Below, in pieces: positions 38,991 to 50,660 of a DNA stretch of 64,000 nucleotides. Source of the stretch: Thiothrix subterranea (lineage in GTDB: Bacteria; Pseudomonadota; Gammaproteobacteria; Thiotrichales; Thiotrichaceae). The translations under genes and the position numbers were made by a program. The notes under the pieces are model-generated. The model worked only from the letters and a program-made list of their open reading frames with translations. It was not told the DNA's origin and made no database searches. Each line of letters starts with the position of its first letter. Position 1 is the stretch's first letter. Where the stretch lies: NCBI RefSeq assembly GCF_016772315.1, contig NZ_CP053482.1, positions 3,529,501-3,593,500 of the forward strand, in the 5' to 3' direction.

Positions 38991-40340
38991 ATGACCATGA
39001 TTGAACTCGACAACCGTTTCGACCTCTCGACTGAATTTCAAGCGATGGCGGAGCAGGTGCTGGCGGCAGCCAAAGCCAAAGGCGCGACGGCGGCTGAACT
39101 CGACATCGACAAAAGCATGGGGCTTTCGGTCGAAGTGCGCATGGGGCAGGTGGAGAAGCTGCAATACCACCGCGATCAGGGCATTAACCTCGCGGTTTAT
39201 TTTGGGCATCGCAAAGGCTATGCCTCGACGGGTGATTTTTCGCCGCAAGCGTTGGCAGATACCTTGGAGGCAGCGTGTCGGATTGCGCGTTATACCTCAG
39301 AAGATGATTTCAACGGCTTGGCGGATGCGGAATGCATGGCAACCGAATTTCCGAAGCTGGATTTGTACCACCCGTGGGAATTGAATGCGGACATGGCAAT
39401 TGACATGGCGCTGCAAACCGAAGCGGTGGCGCGTGAACACGATGCCCGCATTACCAATAGCGAAGGTGCGGGTGTGGATAGCTACGCGGGCATGAGTTTG
39501 TACGCGAATTCACACGGTTTCATGGGGGTTAGTCACAGCACGCGCCATTCCTTGAGCTGTTCAGTGGTGGCGCAAGATGGCGACTCCATGCAACGCGATT
39601 ATTGGTATAGCGTGTCGCGCGTGCCGGGATTGCTGGAATCGGCAGATAGCGTGGGCGCGGAAGCGGCGCAACGCACGGTGCGGCGCTTGAATGCGCGTTC
39701 CTTGTCTACCCGCGAAGCGCCGGTATTATTTGTGCCGCAAATGGCGCGGGGTTTGGTTGGGCAATTGGTGTCAGCGATCAGTGGTGGTTCGCAATACCGC
39801 AAAGCCAGCTTTTTGCTGAATTCGATTGGGCAACAAGCGTTTCCTGATTTCGTGCAGTTACGTGAAGACCCGTTGATTCGTCAAGCCTTGGGCAGCCGTT
39901 CCTACGATGCCGAAGGCGTGGCAACGCAAGCGCGGGATATTGTCAAAGATGGCATTATCCAAGGCTATTTCCTTGGCAGTTACAGCGCTCGCAAGTTGGG
40001 AATGCAAAGCACGGGCAGTGCGAGTGGCGCAACCAATTTGTTGCTGGCGGATACGGGGGTGAGTTTCCCTGATTTGTTGGCGCAAATGGGTACGGGATTG
40101 ATGGTAACGGAATTGATTGGCAGCGGTGTCAATGGCATTACTGGCGATTATTCGCGGGGTGCGGTGGGTTACTGGGTCGAAAACGGCATGATTGTGCATC
40201 CGGTGGAAGAGGTGACGATTGCCGGAAATTTGAAGGCTATGTTCCAAGGCATCGTCGCAATTGGGGATGATGTGGATGCGCGTGGTAGTATCCGTACTGG
40301 GTCGATTTTGATTGATAAAATGACCATTGCCGGTCAATAG
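38991..40340 (+). CDS. pmbA: Metalloprotease subunit PmbA/TldE
   Basis: 449 residues, partner of TldD, 5 nt downstream. Same fold without the HExxxH motif. Landmarks are GVDSYAGMSLYANSHGF, YDAEGVATQARDIVKDG, LGMQSTGSASGATNL and the C-terminal VIELIG-type MVTELIGSGVNGITGDYSRGA. PmbA in E. coli is needed for microcin maturation. No obvious precursor peptide gene is near. Confidence 0.95.
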   Translation: MTMIELDNRFDLSTEFQAMAEQVLAAAKAKGATAAELDIDKSMGLSVEVRMGQVEKLQYHRDQGINLAVYFGHRKGYASTGDFSPQALADTLEAACRIARYTSEDDFNGLADAECMATEFPKLDLYHPWELNADMAIDMALQTEAVAREHDARITNSEGAGVDSYAGMSLYANSHGFMGVSHSTRHSLSCSVVAQDGDSMQRDYWYSVSRVPGLLESADSVGAEAAQRTVRRLNARSLSTREAPVLFVPQMARGLVGQLVSAISGGSQYRKASFLLNSIGQQAFPDFVQLREDPLIRQALGSRSYDAEGVATQARDIVKDGIIQGYFLGSYSARKLGMQSTGSASGATNLLLADTGVSFPDLLAQMGTGLMVTELIGSGVNGITGDYSRGAVGYWVENGMIVHPVEEVTIAGNLKAMFQGIVAIGDDVDARGSIRTGSILIDKMTIAGQ

Positions 40341-40354
40341 TGTAAAGGAAGTGT

Positions 40355-40666
40355 ATGAGTCAGTTTGAGAATGTCAGCGTTACTAAAACGGCGAATGTGT
40401 ATTTTGAGGGTAAGTGTGTCAGTCACACCGTGACACTGGCGGATGGCACGCGCAAGAGCGTGGGGGTAATTTTACCGTCTACCCTAACGTTTAATACGGG
40501 TGCGCCGGAGATTATGGAATTGCTACAAGGTCGCTGCCGCGTGCGCTTGGCGGGCAGCGATGCTTGGGTTGATTATGCCGGTGGACAATCGTTTGAGGTG
40601 GGTGCAAATTCATCTTTCGATATTGAAACTTTGGCAGATTTGCACTACGTGTGCCATTTCGGTTGA
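40355..40666 (+). CDS. ppnP: Pyrimidine/purine nucleoside phosphorylase PpnP
   Basis: 103 residues, DUF1255 cupin. [38 protein letters not shown] and the C-terminal [12 protein letters not shown] are the family blocks. E. coli PpnP (YaiE) cleaves several nucleosides with phosphate. Ends tail to tail with purN with no spacer. Confidence 0.92.
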   Translation: MSQFENVSVTKTANVYFEGKCVSHTVTLADGTRKSVGVILPSTLTFNTGAPEIMELLQGRCRVRLAGSDAWVDYAGGQSFEVGANSSFDIETLADLHYVCHFG

Positions 40667-41332
40667 TTAATGGCTGAGGTGTTGGGCGGGGCGAGTTAAG
40701 GCTTTCCCGTCCAGCATTGCCTGATTGCCTTCCAGTGTTAATCTGCCTTCCACAAACCATTGGATAGCGCGTGGGTAAATGATGTGTTCCTGCTCTTGTA
40801 TCCGTTGCGCCAGACTCTGTTCCGTATCGCTGGGTAACACCGGCACTTTGGCCTGAATAATCACCGGGCCACCATCCAATTCTGGGGTCACGAAATGCAC
40901 GCTCACACCGTGTTCATGCCCACCGTCTTCCAATACACGCCGATGGGTATGAATACCTTTGTACAGTGGCAATAGAGAAGGGTGGATATTAAGCATTCGT
41001 CCCGCGTAATGGCGCACAAAGTCGGGGGTGAGGATGCGCATAAACCCCGCCAGTACCACCAAATCCGGTTCGAAACCGTCAATCTGCGCTTGCAAGGCTT
41101 GGTCGAACGCGGGGCGGCTGTCAAAGGTGGTGTGATCCAGCATGATGGTCGGAATTCCGGCATCGGTAGCGCGTTGCAAGCCATATACATCAGCGCGATT
41201 GCTGATCACCGCCGCAATGCGTGCTTTCAGGCGACCGGCTTTAATCGCGTTGATAATGGCTTGCAAGTTGCTGCCGCTGCCTGAAATCAGCACTACCAAG
41301 GCAGGCAGTGCTGTCTGCGGATCAATCGACAT
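40667..41332 (-). CDS. purN: Phosphoribosylglycinamide formyltransferase
   Basis: 221 residues from ATG 41332 ([10 protein letters not shown]), which overlaps the purM end by 11 nt; the frame stays open 15 codons further into purM. Transfers formyl from 10-formyl-THF to [18 protein letters not shown] is the phosphate loop, [14 protein letters not shown] has the catalytic Asn and His, and [13 protein letters not shown] the Asp. Confidence 0.95.
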   Translation of the reverse strand: MSIDPQTALPALVVLISGSGSNLQAIINAIKAGRLKARIAAVISNRADVYGLQRATDAGIPTIMLDHTTFDSRPAFDQALQAQIDGFEPDLVVLAGFMRILTPDFVRHYAGRMLNIHPSLLPLYKGIHTHRRVLEDGGHEHGVSVHFVTPELDGGPVIIQAKVPVLPSDTEQSLAQRIQEQEHIIYPRAIQWFVEGRLTLEGNQAMLDGKALTRPAQHLSH

Positions 41333-42392
41333 ACTGGACGAAGGGGGTATCGCTGTCAGAAGCATCCATCGTGCCAATTTGCCAAGCTTTGATATTTTCC
41401 AAGCGGCAAGTGCTAATGATTTCTTCGGATTTATCGGCGGGGACGACCAAAATCATGCCGATACCGCAGTTGAAGGTGCGTAACATTTCATTATCTGCCA
41501 CGCCGCCTTTTTCCTGCAACCAGTTGAAGATTTCGGGGCGTTGCCAGCTACTCAAACTGATTTTAGCTTTGGTGCGGGCAGGCAAAACACGCGGTAAATT
41601 TTCGGTTAAACCACCGCCCGTGATGTGTGCGACGGCGTGCAAATCGTAACGGCGCATTAAGCCGAGAATCGCTTTGACGTAAATGCGCGTCGGCTCTAGT
41701 AAAGTACGCCCTAAGGTGCTGTCACCGAAGGCTTCATCCAATGACGCGCCACTGACTTCAATGATTTTGCGAATCAGTGAATAGCCGTTGGAATGCGGGC
41801 CACTGGAAGCCAATCCAATCAGCACGTCATTGCGGTGTACGCGCGAATTGTCGAGAATATTGTCACGTTCCACCACACCGACGCAGAAGCCTGCGAGGTC
41901 GAAATCGTCACCGTGGTACATGCCCGGCATTTCGGCAGTTTCACCACCTGCGAGTGCGGCACCGGCTTGAGAGCAACCTTCGGCGATACCGGCAATGACT
42001 TTTTCAGCCATGTCAACGTCGAGTTTGCCGGTGGCGAAGTAGTCGAGGAAAAATAACGGCTCTGCACCGCTGACGATAATGTCATTGACGCACATTGCCA
42101 CTAAGTCAATGCCGATCGTGTCGTAAATGCCGGTGTCGATCGCGAGGCGGAGTTTGGTGCCTACGCCATCTGTACCGGATACCAGCACTGGATTTTTGTA
42201 GTGCGACGGGATCGACATGAGTGCGCCGAAGCCCCCCAATCCGCTGAGCATTTCAGGGCGTTTGGTGCGTTGCGCGTGGGGTTTGATGCGTTCTACCAGC
42301 GTGTTGCCTGCATCAATATCAACGCCAGCGTCACGGTAAGTCAGAGAGGGTTTGCTTGAATCCATTAAGCCTGTCTCGGTTAGGGCAGTCAT
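41322..42392 (-). CDS. purM: Phosphoribosylformylglycinamidine cyclo-ligase
   Basis: 356 residues; a shorter start at the internal Met ([18 protein letters not shown]) is possible. AIR synthetase: [45 protein letters not shown] and [16 protein letters not shown]. Cotranscribed with purN, giving consecutive purine steps. Divergent from the tRNA-Ser. Confidence 0.96.
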   Translation of the reverse strand: MTALTETGLMDSSKPSLTYRDAGVDIDAGNTLVERIKPHAQRTKRPEMLSGLGGFGALMSIPSHYKNPVLVSGTDGVGTKLRLAIDTGIYDTIGIDLVAMCVNDIIVSGAEPLFFLDYFATGKLDVDMAEKVIAGIAEGCSQAGAALAGGETAEMPGMYHGDDFDLAGFCVGVVERDNILDNSRVHRNDVLIGLASSGPHSNGYSLIRKIIEVSGASLDEAFGDSTLGRTLLEPTRIYVKAILGLMRRYDLHAVAHITGGGLTENLPRVLPARTKAKISLSSWQRPEIFNWLQEKGGVADNEMLRTFNCGIGMILVVPADKSEEIISTCRLENIKAWQIGTMDASDSDTPFVQYVD

Positions 42393-42463
42393 AAAGAGCG
42401 GATTCTAACATAGCCACCCATCGGCTGACACACAGAAAATCCAACCTTTGTTTGAAAAAATAC

Positions 42464-42492
42464 TGGAAATCGTCAAACGTTTTGCGTAATAT
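42464..42492 (+). promoter_or_regulatory. Putative promoter of tRNA-Ser
   Basis: TGGAAA (42464-42469), 17 nt, TAATAT (42487-42492), 11 nt before the mature tRNA, with a GC-rich stretch after the -10 box. The -10 box matches 4 of 6 consensus positions. Confidence 0.5.
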
Positions 42493-42503
42493 ACGCATCC
42501 TTC

Positions 42504-43963
<1,460 letters not shown>

Positions 43964-43988
43964 TATATCAGGGAAATACTGCATTAAC

Positions 43989-44002
43989 TTGATTCTGCGC
44001 AA
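43989..44002 (+). promoter_or_regulatory. Weak FNR-box-like site upstream of ccoG
   Basis: TTGAT TCTG CGCAA resembles the FNR consensus TTGAT-N4-ATCAA with a perfect left half and 3 of 5 in the right half. Genes for cbb3 oxidase assembly are commonly FNR-controlled, but one degenerate half makes this tentative. Confidence 0.25.
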
Positions 44003-44077
44003 TGTAAACGGCGCAGGGTAAGGTATCATGCAGTTTTTTCAACCCGTCCGGCATCGCCAACGATTGGATATTGCAAC

Positions 44078-45478
44078 ATGAGTATTGAACAAGCCATCCA
44101 GCCCAAAGCATCTCTTCAACCGCGTTCGGTAGAAGGGCGTTTTCGCAACATTAAAACCGGCATTTTGTTGCTGGGCTATGCGGTGTTTTTCTTAATGCCG
44201 TGGATTCGCTGGGAACGTGCCGTGGGGCCAGATCAGGCGATCTTGTTTGATATTCCGGGGCGGCGTTATTACATGTTCGACTTGGTGATGCACGCGCAGG
44301 ATATTTTCTGGCTGACGGCGTTGTTATTCCTTGCAGCAGTATTGTTGTTCTTTGTGACCACGCTGTTTGGGCGGGTATTCTGCGGGTATTTCTGTTTCCA
44401 AACCTTGTGGACGGATGCTTTCCGTTGGATTGAGCGCTGGGTGCAAGGCGACCGGGTAGCGCGGTTGCGTTTGGATAAGCAGCCGTGGAATGTTGAAAAG
44501 ATCCGCAAGATTGGTCTGACGCATGGTTTGTGGCTGTTATTGGCCATGTGGACAGGCTTGAGTTTTGCGCTTTACTGGGGTGATGCGTTTGAATTGACGG
44601 CTGGATTTTTTACCGGCACTGCGCCCTCTGCGGTATACGGCACCGTCATTATTTTGATGACCACGACTTACCTGACGGCGGGTTGGGCGAAGGAATATGT
44701 GTGCTTGCACATGTGTCCTTACTCACGTTTCCAAAGCGTTATGTTTGACCAAGATACCATGATTGTGTCGTATGACATGAATCGCGGTGAAGGCACGACC
44801 GGGCGCGTCAAGCCGGTGAAAGAGTTGCGCGATCAGGCATTCCGTCAGGAAAAAGGTCACGGCGACTGCGTGGATTGTGGCTTGTGTGTGCAAGTTTGCC
44901 CCACAGGGATCGACATCCGTAACGGTTTGCAAATCGGCTGTATTCACTGTGCGCTGTGTATTGATGCTTGCGATGGTATTATGGATAAACAGGGCTGGAA
45001 GCGTGGCCTGATCCGTTACACCTCTGAACACGGTTTGGAAGGCAAGAAAACCAAAATTCTCAAGTTGCGCACTGTTGGTTATGGCATAGCGACATTGTTT
45101 GCAACGATTTATCTGGTGTGGAGCATTGCCAGCAGCAAACAATTGGAAGTGACCGCTGTACAGATTCGTAGCCCCTTGTACGTGACCCTTTCTGACGGGC
45201 GTATTCAAAACAGCTACGAAGTCAAAATCAATAACAAAACCATGGAAGCGGCGCGTTATACCTTGGCAATCGAAGGGCTGCCAAAAGCGGAAATGGAGTT
45301 GCAGATCAACGATTTGAGCGTGAAACCGGATTCAACCCTGCGCGTCTTGGCGAAAGTCCGCTATACTATGCAGCCCGGTGAGGCAGGCAAAAACCATGAC
45401 TTCCAGTTCAGGCTCACGCCGTTGGAAGGCAAGGTGAAAGAGCCGGTCATCATCCCTTCACACTTTATGACTCCGTAA
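44078..45478 (+). CDS. ccoG: Cytochrome c oxidase accessory protein CcoG
   Basis: 466 residues. Membrane-bound ferredoxin-like protein (FixG/RdxA) needed for cbb3 oxidase assembly, probably reducing copper. About five helices, with FCGYFCFQTLWTDAFRW and HMCPYSRFQSVMFD, then the double cluster motif CVDCGLCVQVCPTGIDIRNG and CIHCALCIDAC, and a C-terminal Ig-like periplasmic domain. First of the ccoGHIS run. The oxidase genes ccoNOP are not in this window. Confidence 0.95.
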   Translation: MSIEQAIQPKASLQPRSVEGRFRNIKTGILLLGYAVFFLMPWIRWERAVGPDQAILFDIPGRRYYMFDLVMHAQDIFWLTALLFLAAVLLFFVTTLFGRVFCGYFCFQTLWTDAFRWIERWVQGDRVARLRLDKQPWNVEKIRKIGLTHGLWLLLAMWTGLSFALYWGDAFELTAGFFTGTAPSAVYGTVIILMTTTYLTAGWAKEYVCLHMCPYSRFQSVMFDQDTMIVSYDMNRGEGTTGRVKPVKELRDQAFRQEKGHGDCVDCGLCVQVCPTGIDIRNGLQIGCIHCALCIDACDGIMDKQGWKRGLIRYTSEHGLEGKKTKILKLRTVGYGIATLFATIYLVWSIASSKQLEVTAVQIRSPLYVTLSDGRIQNSYEVKINNKTMEAARYTLAIEGLPKAEMELQINDLSVKPDSTLRVLAKVRYTMQPGEAGKNHDFQFRLTPLEGKVKEPVIIPSHFMTP

Positions 45479-45484
45479 GGTTGC

Positions 45485-46306
45485 ATGGAAAATCAAAATA
45501 TAGCATTCACACTAGGGGTTGGCGTACTGGCGGCGCTTGCCCTGTTTGTGTTGTTTTTCAAAGTCTTGAAACGCCCCGGTAAGCTGGCTTCATTGCTGAC
45601 ATTTTTGGTGGTATTGGCGGTTTACGTGCCATTAGCCGTGTTGTATTGGGCAAGTTTGGATGTGTTCGCCATCCACTTCGCCTTTTTCACCATGGCGGCG
45701 GTATTGCCGGGTATTATTGTGGGCAATCGGCGTGGCTCGGATGTCGATGGCGGTAGGTTGCACTGGGGGCCTGGGGTTATCATTGGCTTTTTTATGATCC
45801 TCGTGATTGTGGATTCCACGATTATTACCTTGGCAAACAGTGGCGCAAGTGCCGATTTTATCCGCAAGTTCCTGCCCGAACCACGCCGTGAAAGTGCTCA
45901 AAATGTCACGTCGGCTTTCCCCGGCACGGTTTCCAATGACTACCAGAAAAAATATGACCTGTATAATAACTATATCGGCCAGTTGAAAACACAGCAGGAA
46001 CGTGGCTGGCAAGTCGCCGATGGTTGGTTGGAAAAACCGCAACCCAATAAAGCCAGCATGTTCCGTATCCACGTGACCGATAAAGCGGGCCAAGCTGTTA
46101 CAGGCGGGCGGGTGCAAGTGTCTTTTTTACGCCCTTCCAATAAAGCGCTGGATGTTACCTTGGATTTACCAGAAGCCGCACCCGGTTTCTACGGTCAACC
46201 GCTTGCTTTGCCTGCACCAGGCGCTTGGAGCATGGTCATGACCATCAAACGTGGCGATGAAGTCCATGAAGTGAAAGGCGAAACCTGGATTGGTGAGCAA
46301 CAATAA
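45485..46306 (+). CDS. ccoH: FixH/CcoH family protein with extra N-terminal membrane part
   Basis: 273 residues. The C-terminal two-thirds (from about 95) is FixH: a membrane helix GVIIGFFMILVIVDSTIITLA then a periplasmic beta domain with FRIHVTDKAGQAVTGGRVQVSFLRPS and PGFYGQPLALPAPGAW. Ahead of it are three further hydrophobic helices (about 7-80) that ordinary FixH proteins of about 160 residues lack. CcoH stabilises the CcoP subunit during cbb3 assembly. Six nt after ccoG. Confidence 0.85.
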   Translation: MENQNIAFTLGVGVLAALALFVLFFKVLKRPGKLASLLTFLVVLAVYVPLAVLYWASLDVFAIHFAFFTMAAVLPGIIVGNRRGSDVDGGRLHWGPGVIIGFFMILVIVDSTIITLANSGASADFIRKFLPEPRRESAQNVTSAFPGTVSNDYQKKYDLYNNYIGQLKTQQERGWQVADGWLEKPQPNKASMFRIHVTDKAGQAVTGGRVQVSFLRPSNKALDVTLDLPEAAPGFYGQPLALPAPGAWSMVMTIKRGDEVHEVKGETWIGEQQ

Positions 46307-46312
46307 GCCATT

Positions 46313-48745
46313 ATGAGTGAAACTGCTTTACAGGTTGCCGCTGGAAATTGTTTTCACTGCGGTCAACCCGTACCTCCCGGTGCGCATTACATCGTCAGTA
46401 TTGATAAGCAGCAACGTGAAATGTGTTGCACGGGCTGTCAGGCGGTAGCGACGGCAATTGTCGACAATAACCTCACCGATTATTACCGTTTCCGTACTGA
46501 AATCAGTGATAAGCCCGATGATTTAGTGCCGGAAGCATTGCGGCAGTTACAGGTTTACGATTCCGCCGATTTGCAAAAATCGTTTGTACGCGAAACGGGC
46601 GCAAACGTCCGAGAAGCCTCGCTGATTCTCGAAGGCATTGTGTGTGCCGCTTGCGTCTGGCTCAACGAGCATCACGTCAAGCAACTTGATGGGGTGCTGG
46701 ATTTCCGCATCAACTATTCCACTCACCGCGCTACCTTGAAATGGGATAACGCTCGCCTGCATTTGAGTCAGGTGTTGCAAGCCATTTCCGAAATCGGCTA
46801 TCACGCACACCCGTTTGACCCGCGTCGGCTTGAATCCCTGCAAAAAAAGGAAAAATCGGCGGCCTTGCGTCGCATTGCCATTGCGGGCTTGGGCATGATG
46901 CAGGTGATGATGATTGCGATAGCCATGTACATCGGTGCAGTGTCGGATATGGATACCGGAATGCGCGATTTCCTGCGCTGGATCAGTCTGGTAATGACCA
47001 CGCCTGTGGTGTTTTATTCCGCCAAAGTATTTTTCAGCTCCGCTTGGCGTGATGTGCGGCGCGGGCGCTTTGGCATGGATGTGCCGGTATCGTTGGCAAT
47101 CGCGATTGCGTTTACTGCCAGTGTTTGGGCAACGTTCACGGGCGGCGGTGAAGTTTATTTTGATTCGGTGACGATGTTCACGTTTTTCCTGCTGACCGGT
47201 CGCTATTTGGAAATGGCGGCACGGCACAAATCCGGTCAGGTGGCGGAGGAGTTGGTGCGCTTAATGCCCGCCACGGCGACACGTTTGCGTGACGGTGCGC
47301 AGGAAGTGATTCCGGTGAGTCAGCTTGAACTGGGTGATTATGTCTTAATCAAGCCGGGTGAAGTGGTGCCTGCGGATGGTGTTGTCACCACCGGCACAAG
47401 CAGCACCAATGAATCGCTATTGACGGGTGAAAGTTTGCCTTGCCACAAACAATGCGGCGATGCGTTGGTCGGCGGCACGGTGAATATGGAAAGCCCGTTG
47501 ACGATGCGCGTCGATAAAGTCGGCGACAGCACCGTGCTGGCCGCTATCATCCGCTTGCTGGAGCGGGCGCAAGCCGAAAAACCGGAATTGGCACGCTTGG
47601 CGGAAAAAGTGGCTTCGCGCTTTGTGCCGCTGATTTTAGTGACAGCTCTGGCGGTGTTTGCTTGGTGGTATCAACACCAACCCACGGAAGCGTTTTGGAT
47701 TGCGTTGTCTGTATTGGTGATTACTTGCCCGTGTGCTTTCTCTTTGGCGACGCCAGCCGCTTTGACTGCTGCCACAGGTTTGCTCACGTCTAAAGGTGTG
47801 TTAACGACCCGTGGTCATGCTTTGGAAACTTTGGCGCGAATCAATCACATTATTTTTGATAAAACCGGCACGCTTACGCACGGGCATTTGGAAGTGGTTG
47901 ACGTGCAAACCTTGGGCGCTGATTCAATCGCCGTATGCCAGCAACTAGCCGCTGGGCTGGAAATGGCTTCAGAACACCCGGTTGCTCACGCGATTGTACG
48001 TCTGAGTGATAGCCCTGCCAGTGTCGTTGATCTGACGGCAGAATCTGGGCGCGGCGTGAAAGGCGTGTGCGCAGGCAAGCATTACCGCATTGGTACGCGC
48101 GCGTTTGTTGAAGAATTGACAGGCTGCCCGTTGCCTGCGAACGTATCCGCCGCTGGTGAGCGCTCACAAATTTTTCTCGGCTCAGACGCTGGCTGGTTAG
48201 CGGTGTTTAGTCTCGCGGATCAGTTACGCGCTGAAGCGGCACAAATGGTGGCAGAATTGCAAGCCATGGGGGTTACAGTGACCTTGCTCAGCGGTGATTC
48301 CCCGAACGTTGTGGCAGTGGTTGCGCAGCAGTTGGGGATTGCTCATGCTCACGGCGGTCAATTGCCCGATGCTAAGTTGGCGTATTTGCGTGATTTGCAA
48401 GCGCAGGGTGCTACCGTGGCAATGGTCGGCGATGGGGTGAACGATGCGCCAGTGTTGGCAGGTGCACCCGTGTCGATTGCGATGGGCAGTGGCTCACAAT
48501 TGGCGCAAGCCAGTGCTGATATGGTGTTATTGTCAGAAAATTTGCGGCAGCTACCGTTTGCGGTGCGTACTTCGCGGCGGATGCAAACCATTATAAAACA
48601 GAACTTTTTATGGACGATTGCCTATAATCTGGTGGCGATTCCTTTGGCGGCAACCGGCATGATTGCGCCGTGGATGGCGGCGATTGGGATGTCTGCTAGT
48701 TCTTTAGTTGTGGTACTTAATTCATTACGCCTGAAAAATGATTAA
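46313..48745 (+). CDS. ccoI: Cu-translocating P-type ATPase CcoI
   Basis: 810 residues. N-terminal Cys cluster CFHCGQPVPPG and CCTGCQAVATAI (a zinc-ribbon-like element typical of CcoI/FixI), then a heavy-metal domain with GIVCAACVWLN, P1B ATPase core with TGES, membrane CPC in ITCPCAFSLATP, phosphorylation site DKTGTLT and hinge MVGDGVNDAPVL. Delivers copper outward for the cbb3 CuB site. Seven nt after ccoH. Confidence 0.95.
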   Translation: MSETALQVAAGNCFHCGQPVPPGAHYIVSIDKQQREMCCTGCQAVATAIVDNNLTDYYRFRTEISDKPDDLVPEALRQLQVYDSADLQKSFVRETGANVREASLILEGIVCAACVWLNEHHVKQLDGVLDFRINYSTHRATLKWDNARLHLSQVLQAISEIGYHAHPFDPRRLESLQKKEKSAALRRIAIAGLGMMQVMMIAIAMYIGAVSDMDTGMRDFLRWISLVMTTPVVFYSAKVFFSSAWRDVRRGRFGMDVPVSLAIAIAFTASVWATFTGGGEVYFDSVTMFTFFLLTGRYLEMAARHKSGQVAEELVRLMPATATRLRDGAQEVIPVSQLELGDYVLIKPGEVVPADGVVTTGTSSTNESLLTGESLPCHKQCGDALVGGTVNMESPLTMRVDKVGDSTVLAAIIRLLERAQAEKPELARLAEKVASRFVPLILVTALAVFAWWYQHQPTEAFWIALSVLVITCPCAFSLATPAALTAATGLLTSKGVLTTRGHALETLARINHIIFDKTGTLTHGHLEVVDVQTLGADSIAVCQQLAAGLEMASEHPVAHAIVRLSDSPASVVDLTAESGRGVKGVCAGKHYRIGTRAFVEELTGCPLPANVSAAGERSQIFLGSDAGWLAVFSLADQLRAEAAQMVAELQAMGVTVTLLSGDSPNVVAVVAQQLGIAHAHGGQLPDAKLAYLRDLQAQGATVAMVGDGVNDAPVLAGAPVSIAMGSGSQLAQASADMVLLSENLRQLPFAVRTSRRMQTIIKQNFLWTIAYNLVAIPLAATGMIAPWMAAIGMSASSLVVVLNSLRLKND

Positions 48746-48785
48746 TCTTAGTCTACAATGATACGTTTGGTTAAGGTGTAATGCG

Positions 48786-48998
48786 ATGGATGCCTTGTAT
48801 TTGCTTATTCCAATAGCACTCGGCGTGATGATTGTCGTAGTGGTGGCCTTTATCTACACCGTCAAAAGCGGGCAGTACGATGATTTAGAAGGGCCAGCGC
48901 ACCGTATTTTGATGGATGATGATGACCCGCGTATTCCCGGCAATCAAGCAGCGCCTGCTGCGAAAGTTGCGGATGAGGCAAAGGATAAAAGCGCTTAG
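48786..48998 (+). CDS. ccoS: cbb3 oxidase maturation protein CcoS
   Basis: 70 residues. One membrane helix (about 4-25) followed by the family signature [19 protein letters not shown]. CcoS is required for cofactor insertion in cbb3 oxidase. The tail is Ala/Lys-rich. About 270 bp without a gene follow; I see only AT-rich promoter-like sequence there. Confidence 0.93.
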   Translation: MDALYLLIPIALGVMIVVVVAFIYTVKSGQYDDLEGPAHRILMDDDDPRIPGNQAAPAAKVADEAKDKSA

Positions 48999-49271
48999 CG
49001 TGACAGGGTGCATAAATGTGCCGCTCGTCGCCACTTATCATCTCTATATCATTTTATTCATAAAGCTGAACATATCATTAACCATAATGTGAAAATTGTT
49101 CTATGCTATCTATAACAAATTCCTTTGGTAATAACCGCTGGGATTTTTGATAGATTTTTTTAAACATTGATCAGTAGTAAATATCCGGGAATGGATAACC
49201 GGAACAGGGATGGCAAGGATGGATTCTCTGTGGGGTTTGCTAGGACTGGTAATAGGAGAATAGGTAATCAT

Positions 49272-50180
49272 ATGGCTGATAGAAGATTACAAGTCTTTCA
49301 TGCGGTGGCTCGGCTGTTGAGCTTCACCAAGGCAGCAGAAGTGCTGCACATGACGCAACCGGCGGTCACATTCCAGATTCGTCAGTTGGAAGATCAGTTT
49401 GACACCCGTCTGTTTGACCGGACGCATAACCGCGTCTCCCTCACAGAAGCCGGGAAAATCACATTCGAGTACTCCGAGCGTATTTTCGAGCAATACAGCG
49501 AAATGGAAAATGCCATTCGTGAAATGACGAATGACATTAGTGGTTCGTTAACCATTGGTGCGAGCACGACCATTTCCGAATACATGCTGCCGTCATTGCT
49601 GGGTGAGTTCAACTCCAAGAATCCCGATGTCAGATTGCGTTTGCGTGTTTCCAACACCGAAGGCATTGTGTCGATGGTGGAAAACAACGTGATTGATCTT
49701 GGCGTTGTCGAAGGCATGGTCAACAACAAAAACTTGCTGGTAGAAGTCTGCCGTCAAGATGATTTGGTGTTGATCGTTCCGCCGACGCACGCATTGGCAA
49801 GCAAAACTGCCGTGAAGCTGAAAGACGTGTTGGAATACCCGTTCATCTGCCGTGAAGAAGGTTCAGGCACACGTGAAGTGGTTCTTGACTACTTGTATGC
49901 CTTAGGCATGGACAAGCACGCAATGAACGCCTGTTTAGAACTGGGTAGCCCAGAAGCCGTGAAAGGTGCTGTGGAAGCCGGTATGGGTGTTTCCATCGTG
50001 TCTAGCGCCAGCATAGGCAAGGAATTGCGCCTTGGTTCACTGGTTGCTATTCCGCTTGATCCGCCATTGACCCGTGACTTCTCGTTTGTGCGCCAGCGTC
50101 AAAAGTTCAAAGTCCGTGCGATGGAAGAGTTGCTGGAGTTTGCACGCGGTTACTGCGAAAATCTCAAAAAGCAAAAGTAA
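49272..50180 (+). CDS. LysR-type transcriptional regulator
   Basis: 302 residues from ATG 49272 (MADRRLQVFHAVAR), with AGGT 6 nt upstream; an in-frame start 105 nt earlier has no family support. Winged HTH SFTKAAEVLHMTQPAVTFQIRQLEDQ at about 17-42, then a periplasmic-binding-protein-like effector domain (LTIGASTTISEYMLPSLL, EEGSGTREVV). The profile resembles the CysL/CbbR branch of LysR proteins, which regulate sulfur or carbon assimilation, but target and ligand cannot be named. Confidence 0.85.
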   Translation: MADRRLQVFHAVARLLSFTKAAEVLHMTQPAVTFQIRQLEDQFDTRLFDRTHNRVSLTEAGKITFEYSERIFEQYSEMENAIREMTNDISGSLTIGASTTISEYMLPSLLGEFNSKNPDVRLRLRVSNTEGIVSMVENNVIDLGVVEGMVNNKNLLVEVCRQDDLVLIVPPTHALASKTAVKLKDVLEYPFICREEGSGTREVVLDYLYALGMDKHAMNACLELGSPEAVKGAVEAGMGVSIVSSASIGKELRLGSLVAIPLDPPLTRDFSFVRQRQKFKVRAMEELLEFARGYCENLKKQK

Positions 50181-50219
50181 ATCCGTGTTGGGTACAGCTT
50201 ATCTCGCTGTACCCCGGAT
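50181..50219 (+). terminator. Long hairpin between LysR gene and the next ORF
   Basis: GGGTACAGC (50190-50198) and GCTGTACCC (50206-50214), extended by ATCC and GGAT at the base. No T-run follows. It may end the LysR transcript or protect the mRNA end. Confidence 0.5.
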
Positions 50220-50243
50220 TCTCGGTATTTAATAGGAAATCCC

Positions 50244-50636
50244 ATGTTACCCGGTATGCCACAATCAACCGGCTCTGCCGACGAAAAGCGTCTTCGCAAG
50301 CTATACCGCGACATGAGTTCACACGATCAGGCAACCCTGATGCGGTTTGCCGAATTTCTCGCAGGCTCACCCACGCTTGACGCTGAACCCATGACCGAAT
50401 TCCCCACCCCCGAAGCTATCCCCCGCGCCGAACAGGAAAGTGTTGTTAAAGCGATTAAGCGTTTGACGGCTACTTACCCGATGATTCCGCGTGAACGTTT
50501 ATTGAATGAAACCTCTAGCCTAATGACCGCGCATGTGATTCATGGCAAGACTGCGACGGTGGTGATTGACGAGTTGGAAGTGATGTTTGCACAGCATTAC
50601 ACCACGTTGAAGACTGAATTCGAGCAAAAAGCGTAG
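50244..50636 (+). CDS. Conserved hypothetical protein
   Basis: 130 residues, cytoplasmic, mostly helical: KRLRKLYRDMSSHDQATLMRFAEFLAG is a long amphipathic helix, then a Pro/Glu-rich linker, then VVKAIKRLTATYPMIPRERLLNETSSLMTAHVIHGK. No family recognised. It is convergent with uvrB and may share a transcript with the LysR gene if the hairpin in between is leaky. Confidence 0.65.
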   Translation: MLPGMPQSTGSADEKRLRKLYRDMSSHDQATLMRFAEFLAGSPTLDAEPMTEFPTPEAIPRAEQESVVKAIKRLTATYPMIPRERLLNETSSLMTAHVIHGKTATVVIDELEVMFAQHYTTLKTEFEQKA

Positions 50637-50660
50637 CCAATTGTCGAACTGAAGTCCGAC

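Noticed and set aside
43989-44002. FNR-controlled ccoG promoter as a firm finding
   Set aside because: Only one half-site is good, so it is kept as a low-confidence feature only.
48999-49271. Riboswitch or small RNA between ccoS and the LysR gene
   Set aside because: AT-rich sequence with promoter-like words but no stable conserved fold that I can recognise.
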